A stretch of 64,000 bases of DNA. It comes from Monoplex corrugatus. Taxonomy: Eukaryota; Mollusca; Gastropoda; Littorinimorpha; Ranellidae. Numbering within the stretch: position 1 is the stretch's first letter; every line of letters starts with the position of its first letter. This document shows, piece after piece, positions 55,125 to 64,000 of the stretch. The stretch covers positions 20,666,087-20,730,086 of the forward strand of contig CM060314.1 in NCBI GenBank assembly GCA_030674185.1, given 5' to 3'. A model generated the notes under the pieces. That model ran no database searches, was not told where the DNA came from, and saw only the letters and a program-made list of their open reading frames with translations. A program made the translations under genes and the position numbers.

Positions 55125-55700
55125 ACCTTGTCCATCATCATCATCATATGCCCTGCCGCATGGCGTTGGCGATCATGACCCTCCATACGAATCTAGCCTT
55201 CGTCGCTGCAAGTACGTCTCCCACCCTCGCTGTCTTCATCCACTGCGCAAGTCCGTCCAATATTTTCTCCCTGCATCTACCTGGTGCTCTTTTTCCCTCC
55301 AGCTTTCTTGTTGTGACCGGTGCTCTAATTTGTATTGCCTCATAAAATGTCCTATAAATGTTGCTTGTCTTTTCCTAATCTTCTTCATTAATGTCCTTTT
55401 TGTGTCTGCCTCCCTCACAACTGTTTTGTTTGTTTGTTGTTTTTCAGTCCATTGAACTCTTGATACTCTTCTTAGAAGCCACATTTCAGCTGCCTCAGTC
55501 TTGTTCTGACTTTGTGTGTTGACTCTCCATGCTTGACATCCGTACAACGATATCGGTTCTATATGACATTGAAGAACTCTCTTCTTAATGTTAATTGATA
55601 GGCATTTGTTGGTAAGAACGCTTTTCATTTTCTTGTCCATAGATACAGTCGATTCTGTTTTGTGTGCTAGTTCTGTGTTTTGTTTTCCATACTTCACTAT
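55125..55700 (-). mobile_element. RTE-like LINE 3' end, third copy
   Basis: The minus strand encodes LSINIKKRVLQCHIEPISLY, GCQAWRVNTQSQNKTEAAEM and ADTKRTLMKKIRKRQATFIG, ending at an (ATG)n tail near 55131-55146. Same family as 9578 and 28098. Confidence 0.82.
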
Positions 55701-55774
55701 AACAGTTTTTGGGATCTACTCCTGAAAATTAATGATGACCATGATGGTAGTCATATGCCTTACATTGATACAAA

Positions 55775-56045
55775 ATAGAGATCTCATTCATATGTTGATA
55801 TTTTCATGTGAAATCTCTAGTCATCATTGATATTTCAATGTGAAATTTCAGTCTTCATATTTTCATTGAAATCTCAATTTTGTGTTGGTATTGTCATGTG
55901 AAGTCTCAATCATACAGTGATATATCTGCATGTGGAATCTCAGTCATGCATTGATATTTTAATGTGACATCTCAGTAATTCAGTCATATTTTCCTGTGAA
56001 ACCTCAGTAATCAAATGATATTTTCATGTGAAATCTTAATTAAGA
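55775..56045 (+). repeat. degenerate tandem repeat, about 35-bp unit
   Basis: Unit of the type gatattttcatgtgaaatct with cagtcatncattgat, about seven times with drift. Confidence 0.8.
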
Positions 56046-56964
56046 TCACTGGAGCAGTGCAATTTGTGTAGAGTGTGTTCCATATCACTCTCAAAGTTCT
56101 TTCTAGGTAGCTTTTCTTTTGGTTTTTTGTTGTAGTTCTGTTTTGGTTTTTCTTTTTTGGGTTTTTGTTTTGTTTTGTTAGTTGTGTGGATATGTGTAGG
56201 GGCATGAGCTGGATCTGTTGTTGGTTTTGTTTGTTTGTTTGCACTCTGAGTAGAAGGCAAAGAAAAACTAGTATCCAGTACTTCAGATGTAATTAACACA
56301 TTGTGATTTGTTAATTAATTCTCTTGTACCTGTCCAAACAAAGAAAAAGAGAAAAACAGGATGAAAGAAAGAAGGAAATTTACCCCCTTTAATCATGAAA
56401 TGATATCCTCTTGAACAATTGTGGTCAAGACCCATGATAGACTTTTGTACAAAATAGCATGTTCATTTTTGTGAATTATTTGAAATAGTAGAGTATGTTT
56501 TTAGTCCCTGTTTTGGTATTTAATTTATAATATGTGTATATATTATATATCTGTGTGTGTATGTGAGTAAAAATAATGTTTGTTTTTTTTCTATTATTTG
56601 AAATAATAGTGGGTTTTTTTTAGCCCCTGTGTTTGTTTTCAAATATATATATATATATATTTGTATGTATATGTATATATGTATATGTATATATATGATT
56701 ATGTATACTATACATCTATGTATGTGTGTAAATATGTGTGTGCATTATATATATCATAGATCTGTATATGTATGCTTATGTGTAAATATGTGTGTACCTG
56801 AATAAAACTATCGAAAAAGAAAGTCCCACACCTTTTTTTTTTTCTTAACTGTTTTTACCACACTTATTTAAAACCAAATATCAGCGAACATTGTTATGTT
56901 ATAAAACAGCCTTCTGAGCCCAATATTTTTTCAATAGATTTGTTTTAACATGTATGCACTATGA

Positions 56965-57235
56965 CTGAGGAGGCCTGTTTGATGAAGCAGTATAGCTCCC
57001 ACTTCCAATCTGACTGCACAAGTTCGAGCCTAGCTCAGGAAACTCGTGCGTGCAGTCCTCAGTCCACCCAACCGTGAATGGGTACCTGACCTTGTTCAGG
57101 GATAGGAAAGTTAAAGTATATTGAGGGCGAGGAGGTGGGTGTCACCCTCATAATGCTGGCCACGAGAAAAGTTAAGATCTCTTCTACCTCATTCCTCGAC
57201 GACCTCCATGTTAAAAGACCCTTACATTTACCGCT
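56965..57235 (+). mobile_element. tRNA-derived SINE (family 2), copy 2
   Basis: gcctgtttgatgaagcagt and tatagctcccac precede a B-box-like agttcgagcct. It then has gggtacctgaccttgttcag and cataatgctggccac. Confidence 0.72.
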
Positions 57236-57414
57236 ATATGATAACACTACGGGTGCATGTATACATGAAAAAGGATGGTAGCACTGTACTGCAGCTACAT
57301 GCTTCCCCCAGAGAGAGCAACCGATAATTCACATGGAAAAGTTATGTTGTGACAGAAAACAATGACAACAGCGACAAACAAAACATGAAAAAGTAAACAT
57401 ATAAAAAAAGTTAG

Positions 57415-59035
57415 GTTTGCAACTATTTCAGTGCTAAATGCCATAACAAAAGATTATAAACGCCATATAAGAAACATTAGTTTTCAACTGTTTCAGTACT
57501 ATATGCCATATCAAAAGATTATAAATACCACATAAGAAAGGTTGTTTTGAACTGTTTCAGTACTAAGTGCCATAACGAAAGATGTATAAACGCTGTATAA
57601 GAAAGGCTAATTTGCAACTGTTTCAGTACTAAATGCCATAAAAAAAGATGTATAAACACCATATAAGAAAGGCTAGTTTGCAACTATTTCAGTACTAAGT
57701 GCCATAAAAAAAAAGATGTATAAACACCATAATTATAAGAAAGGCTAGTTTGCAACTGTTTCAGTACTAAATGCCATAACGAAAGATGTATAAATGTCAT
57801 ATAAGAAATGCTAGTTTTGCAACTATTTCAGTACTAAATGCCATAACGAAAGATGTATAAATGTCATATAAGAAATGCTAGTTTTGCAACTATTTCAGTA
57901 CTAAATGCCATAACAGAAAATGTATAAATGTCATATAAGAAATGCTAGTTTGCAACTATTTCAGTACTAAATGCCATAACAGAAAATGTATAAATGTCAT
58001 ATAAGAAATGCTAGTTTGCAACTATTTCAGTACTAAATGCCATAACAGAAAATGTATAAATGCCATATAAGAAATGCTAGTTTGCAACTATTTCAGTACT
58101 AAATGCCATAACAGAAAATGTATAAATGTCATATAAGAAATGCTAGTTTGCAACTATTTCAGTACTAAATGCCATAACAGAAAATGTATAAATGTCATAT
58201 AAGAAATGCTAGTTTGCAACTATTTCAGTACTAAATGCCATAACAGAAAATGTATAAATGTCATATAAGAAATGCTAGTTTGCAACTATTTCAGTACTAA
58301 ATGCCATAACAGAAAATGTATAAATGTCATATAAGAAATGCTAGTTTGCAACTATTTCAGTACTAAATGCCATAACAGAAAATGTATAAATGTCATATAA
58401 GAAATGCTAGTTTGCAACTATTTCAGTACTAAATGCCATAACAGAAAATGTATAAATGTCATATAAGAAATGCTAGTTTGCAACTATTTCAGTACTAAAT
58501 GCCATAACAGAAAATGTATAAATGTCATATAAGAAATGCTAGTTTGCAACTATTTCAGTACTAAATGCCATAACAGAAAATGTATAAATGCCATATAAGA
58601 AATGCTAGTTTGCAACTATTTCAGTACTAAATGCCATAACAGAAAATGTATAAATGTCATATAAGAAATGCTAGTTTGCAACTATTTCAGTACTAAATGC
58701 CATAACAGAAAATGTATAAATGTCATATAAGAAATGCTAGTTTGCAACTATTTCAGTACTAAATGCCATAACAGAAAATGTATAAATGTCATATAAGAAA
58801 TGCTAGTTTGCAACTATTTCAGTACTAAATGCCATAACAGAAAATGTATAAATGTCATATAAGAAATGCTAGTTTGCAACTATTTCAGTACTAAATGCCA
58901 TAACAGAAAATGTATAAATGTCATATAAGAAATGCTAGTTTGCAACTATTTCAGTACTAAATGCCATAACAGAAAATGTATAAATGTCATATAAGAAATG
59001 CTAGTTTGCAACTATTTCATTACTAAGTGCTGTAT
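57415..59035 (+). repeat. 66-bp minisatellite, about 24 units
   Basis: Unit core tttgcaactatttcagtact, aaatgccataacagaaaatg, tataaatgtcatataagaaa, tgctag. The first six units differ from each other and in length. From about 57930 to 59020 the units are almost identical at exactly 66 bp. No open frame runs through the array. Confidence 0.95.
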
Positions 59036-59039
59036 AACA

Positions 59040-60170
59040 AAGGATGTTTGCTAATGGTTCGATCCCAAATACTATATCTTTAAGAAAGGATGATCACTGT
59101 GATGCAATACTGAATACCATTTGTATGCATTGTACACTAATCTTGTTGCGTGAATGTGTTTCTGTCTTCATGAATTTACTCACAAAAAGAGGCTTTTTGA
59201 TTTTGTATCAGAAATACTAGAAGTAAAAGGACTACTGCATTTCGTCATTCTGTATTTATTAAATCTCCTCTCCATTTTTTTGTTGCCTTTATTTTAAGGA
59301 AAAAGAGTGTTTCATATTAATCAAAGAGAATGTGTGTTTGTGACAAAAATGTGTAAACAAGGATTTATCAGCTTTTTATAGGTGGGATCTTTACCTCAAT
59401 TGTGTCAAAGATATAGACTGTTGAGAAATTGTGAAATCCTCAAAGGTCAAGGTCACATGATATAAGAGTGTCCAAAATCAGCACTTTTTGAGGAAAATGT
59501 GTGAACAACATTTTTCTCAGGAACTTGTGACAATATCTAAAGCCTGTTTTCACTGTTGGTGACAGTCTACCATAGTCCTGGAAGCAGTGACCTTACAAAC
59601 TTCAAAAAGCAGAATTTTTTCTGTAAACGATAAAGGCAGATTGTTGGAATGGATTGATCATCTTGTTAGTTCAAAATATTGGACAAACATTGTATTGTAT
59701 TGTGCATGTGCACTGTTTGCGTCTGTGAATACTTGTCTTCATATATATCTTTCTTTTTTTTTCTATTCCAATTTTTTTGAAGGGGACAAAAAACAAGGTG
59801 GACCCATGTGCCTTGTACGCTGCACATGCTAAAGATCCCATAGCAGTTGAAAATCATGAAAAGCAGGGCTTTTGCCCGGCTGCCCTGGTATAAAACATTG
59901 GAGAGAGAGATTGATTTCTCAGGTCCCTGGCCCCAAAGGCCAGTTAGCCTTCTTGCCTTTCTAAAGTCTTGGTTAAAAAAATAAAAAGAATTGGGTGGTG
60001 CTGCATTGCAGTGAACGTATTCTCAAAGTGGAGAGCAGCCCGATTTGCAAATAGTAAATCCACTGTGACAACAACAAAAAAAGAATATTATTATGAGTAA
60101 CTGTTGTGGCTGAAGGGTGATGTTTCACTTAGGGCAAAGAGAAGGGCAAAGAGAATTGACAATGTAATTT
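59040..60170. other. intergenic, nothing recognised
   Basis: Unique-looking AT-rich sequence. Short frames have no recognisable similarity. Confidence 0.45.
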
Positions 60171-60174
60171 GGAA

Positions 60175-60420
60175 GATACCTGGTTAGTGTAGAGATAGAG
60201 CTCCCAGTCTGATTGCATGAGTTCGAGTCTTGCTGGAGAACAAATTTGTGTGTGCAGCTGTCACACCACCCCAACTGAAAATGTTTCTCAAACCTGTTCA
60301 GGGTTTGAGAAGGTGAAGCAGCAAGGGAGAAATGGTCACCACTCTCATAATGCTGATTCAGACAAAAATGAGGTCTCTACCACATTACACCCCTACATTT
60401 TCAGGGTTATGAGAGTCTTT
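60175..60420 (+). mobile_element. tRNA-derived SINE (family 2), copy 3
   Basis: tggttagtgtagagatagag is an A-box-like head and gagttcgagtcttgc a B box. It then has acctgttcagggtttgagaa and actctcataatgctg. Confidence 0.72.
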
Positions 60421-61291
60421 ACTCAGTTCCATGTGGCAGGTGAATCCTTCGTTTTCTGTGCAAAATGTCATGAAATACATTTGTATATGTATGTATGTTT
60501 GTGTGTGTGTATAATATATATATATATATGTATATATATATATTTACATATTTATATATATATATATATGTAATATATAGAGAGAGAGATCAGAATTTTT
60601 CAGAACTTAGAACGCTTTTAGTGTGAGAGAGAGAGGGGGGGGGGGGGAGAGGAGAGAGAGAGATCAGTAGATAGATACGTTTATATGCATTTGATAAGGT
60701 TGTCATTAGGATTGAAAAATGTGAACTATACTCAGCATTCCAAATAAATTGTTGGTGAATGTGTGCAAGTGTTTTATTTGGAAAGGTACATGGGCGAAAA
60801 CTTGTTTGCTTCAGACTTTTTTCTTGTTAAAGTTTGCACATTGTTTCTTAGATATCCAAAACTGTTGTTGCCATTCCTTTTTTGTTAGATACATATCTTC
60901 AACATTTGCATGTGTTTATTTGTGTAGTTACATTCAGCAACCGTCGTTGCGTATTTATCGTTTAATAAACCTTGCCATGTGTGTGTTATATTTGTTTCTT
61001 ATATTTGAATATTTTCAACAGTCGTCATGTTTGTTTTCTTTTTTATTTGAAAACATTCAGCGATAGTTGTATTATGTTTGTTGTTTTTCGTTAATTTATA
61101 CATCAGTCATTGTTATTTGTTTATTGTTTAATAAATGTAGACTAGACTGCCATTGTTGTTGTTGTTTTATGAGCTCATATAATAGTCATTTTTTTCTTTG
61201 ATTGTTAAGAAATTTCTGCTATCACTATTGTCTTCTGTTGTTTTATGAATTAATACAATAATCATTCTGATTCTTTCAATTTTAATTAAAC

Positions 61292-62120
61292 ATGTGTGAT
61301 CAACATTGTCTCGTTTATGCAGAACTGTGTGAGAAATTTCCGTCATCTCACGGAATCTTCACTGATGGATCAAAGTGCAGTGAAGGTGTTGCTGCCACTG
61401 CCCTCTGTTCCGCGATTCCCGATCGAGCATTTTCAAAACATATTCCGTCTGACTGTTCCGTTTATACTGCTGATCTGACTGCTCTGATTTTGGCACTAAA
61501 AATGGTGTCCAAATCCAAACATAAAGATTCGTTCATTTTTTCGGATTCCTTTCCGCTTGCAGGCAGTTGCTGGCCGAAACGTTAGTCGAACTGTTTTCTA
61601 CTCTTACAAATGGAGTTTACCAAATTGTTTCTGCCTGGCCATGTTGGTATTGGAGGCAATGAAAAGGCTGACTGCCTGGCCAAGAACGCCACAGGGGAAA
61701 AGATGACATACTTGATTCCTTACACAGAAGTAAAATCGAAAGTACACAGTTACGTGAAAATCTGTGGCAAGAGAATTGGAATGAACAGACACATAACAAA
61801 CTTTTCCAAATCCGCCCAAGCCTGAAAGAAATTCTCCCATCTGTTGAGGTGAACCGTAAGAAAGAGACAGTGTTATGTAGGTTACACACGGGTCACACAT
61901 CCTACACTCATTCATACCTTTCAAAAAATGAAGAAGCACCGTGGTGTATACCGTGTGACAAGCGTTGAGCATCAGACACCTCCTCCTTGATTGCTGGGAC
62001 TTGTACAATGTGAGTCAAAAGCATTAGACGGCTGACTCCTTAAAGAACCCCATCCGAGACATCCCTCCTGATGCAATTTTCAGTTTTTACAAGAGATCAA
62101 GAGATTTCACCTGACATGAT
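61292..62120 (+). mobile_element. RNase H-type LINE fragment (copy 1)
   Basis: Encodes GIFTDGSKCSEGVAATALCS, VYTADLTALILALKMV and, after a frame break, PGHVGIGGNEKADCLAKNAT. The segments match an RNase H domain and the following LINE C-terminus. Frame breaks near 61580 and 61970 show it is dead. A related 3' copy lies at 62685. Confidence 0.8.
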
Positions 62121-62219
62121 TTTACGGCTGTTTTTTTTAAATTGCATTTTAAACTTGCAAGGTTAACGGTGAGCATGGTTTTTAACTGTTGTCTTTTATC
62201 TTAACCTTATCTTGTCGTT

Positions 62220-62295
62220 TTTGACATGGTGTTAATCTTGATATGGCTCTGGTAATCGGCTGGGCTATAAGCAATATGAACATGAACATGATCAC
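62220..62295 (+). repeat. dispersed repeat R1, 3' terminal fragment
   Basis: ttgatatggctctggtaatc, ggctgggctataagc and a short (AACATG)n tail. Confidence 0.5.
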
Positions 62296-62334
62296 CGTTG
62301 TCTTTTGTTGTTGTTTTATTAGCTCCAGCAACAT

Positions 62335-62682
<348 letters not shown>

Positions 62683-62684
62683 AG

Positions 62685-63125
62685 GAATGGAACAAGTAGA
62701 CAGACACAAACTTTTGCAAATCCGCCCAACCTTAAACAGGTTCTCTTATCTGTTCCCGGAAACCGCAGGAAAGAAACAGTGTTTTGTAGATTGCACATGA
62801 GTCACACATCCAGCGCTCATTCTTCCTTTTGAAAAAAATGAAGAAGTACTGTGGTGAATATCGTTTGACGAGCCACTGCGCATGGGACTCCTCTTTCTGG
62901 AATGCTGGGACTTGCACAATGTGAGACATAAGTACTACATGGCGGACTCCTTAAAGAACCTCTTCAGAGACATTCCTCCAGATGTAATTTTCAAGTTTTC
63001 AGAAGAGATCAATAGATTTCATTTGGTATGATTTTACGTATGAGAACGACTTTTTATATGCACTTTAAATTTGAAAGGATAATGGTGAGCTTGGGTTTTA
63101 ACTGTGGTCTTTTTACTTAAACTTG
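62685..63125 (+). mobile_element. RNase H-type LINE 3' fragment (copy 2)
   Basis: Shares with copy 1 the segments LLQIRPTLN, FEKNEEVLW, DSLKNLFRDIPPDVIF and the 3' flank gtttttaactg-type motif. A (CT)n tract at 62590-62680 adjoins its left edge. Confidence 0.7.
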
Positions 63126-63159
63126 GGTGTTGCTTTGAATGTGGTGTTAACCCTTATAT

Positions 63160-63249
63160 GTCTCTCTCTGTCTTTGTCTCTCTCTTTCTTGTCACTCTCT
63201 GTCTGTCTGTCTCTCTCTATCTTTCTCTCTGTCTCTCTCTCTCTATCTT

Positions 63250-63282
<33 letters not shown>

Positions 63283-63396
63283 CTCTTTCTATCTTTCTCT
63301 CTCTCTCTCTCTATCTTTCTCTCTGTCTCTCTCTCTCTCTCTATCTTTCTGTCTGTCTCTCTCTCTCTCTCTCTATCTTTCTCTCTGTCTCTCTCT

Positions 63397-63468
<72 letters not shown>
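63160..63468 (+). repeat. (CT)n microsatellite block
   Basis: CT tract with regular CTATCTTTCT interruptions at 63210-63390, then pure (CT)n to 63467. Confidence 0.95.
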
Positions 63469-63469
<1 letters not shown>

Positions 63470-63617
63470 AGCAAAGAAGTTAGAGTTCACGTTTCTCAAA
63501 ACGGTTGTCAAGATACCGTTGATTTGCATCTTATTTCTGCTATAATGTGCAGGTTCATAGATTGGGCTCACCTGTCCAAAAGATTGATGCATTGTTGTCA
63601 TGCCTATATGTTCCATA

Positions 63618-63619
63618 CT

Positions 63620-63700
<81 letters not shown>
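63618..63700 (+). repeat. (CA)n microsatellite
   Basis: Uninterrupted CA repeat of about 40 units. Confidence 0.95.
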
Positions 63701-64000
63701 AACGGCACATGTTCCAGAGCCCCAACATGGCTAGTTGGGGGTGCATGAGGTGGAAGGGACCTGACTATACTCAGGTCATCTGTTTGAACATGGGTCTCCT
63801 GTACCATGCTGTTTTAATTTCATTGATTCAGAGAAGGGTTAGATACTCACTTCAGCTGAGTGGTCGCACGAAGGGATGGTTGTCCACCATGGACATGAGG
63901 CAGATGTGGTGTTCGACAGAGCAGCTCTTTCCAGGGACAGCACTGTTCTCAACAGTTGGAGAGGTGGGGGTAAGGGCGATACAAGGAAGCCTTAAACAAA

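Noticed and set aside
57415..59035. CRISPR-like regular array
   Set aside because: The repeats are contiguous 66-bp units with no unique spacers, in a eukaryotic genome. It is a minisatellite.

Overview
The window is eukaryotic nuclear DNA, most likely from a lophotrochozoan and probably a gastropod mollusc. The evidence is split genes with GT-AG introns, very many (CA)n/(TG)n, (CT)n and triplet microsatellites, tRNA-derived SINEs, L2-, RTE- and RNase H-type LINE fragments, and piggyBac-like elements at TTAA sites. The species assignment is inference. No rRNA, intact tRNA gene or CRISPR array was seen.

Three host genes are supported. (1) The 5' end of an FCHSD/Nervous wreck-type F-BAR protein lies on the minus strand at 3188-3400, and the rest runs off the left edge. 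(2) A complete eight-exon RFC3 gene (clamp-loader subunit, 355 aa) lies on the minus strand from 26929 to 7129. (3) A complete eight-exon lachesin/IgLON-like gene lies on the plus strand from 27442 to 47920. It encodes 373 aa with a signal peptide, three Ig domains and a GPI-type hydrophobic tail. All splice phases close in both complete genes. RFC3 and the lachesin gene are divergent, with 512 bp between start codons carrying E2F-like and NRF1-like motifs.

The rest is mostly mobile DNA. RFC3 intron 3 holds a nearly full-length LINE (16847-22424) nested inside an older repeat, and a relative of it abuts the exon 3 splice donor. The lachesin introns hold L2 and RTE fragments, one RTE copy with a 5' inversion. 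They also hold three different internally deleted piggyBac-like elements that each keep only the N-terminal part of the transposase. From 48 to 64 kb there are L2, RTE, RNase H-LINE and SINE fragments, a 66-bp minisatellite (57415-59035) and long (CT)n tracts.

The most unusual pattern is exon-level duplication in the lachesin-like gene. Four decayed copies of the start of exon 2 sit in intron 1 among triplet repeats. A decayed copy of exon 7, split by a repeat insertion, follows exon 7. A tandem array of about 95-bp units that includes the GPI-tail codons and stop follows the last exon. A possible alternative terminal exon in the matching splice phase lies at 48510-48595.
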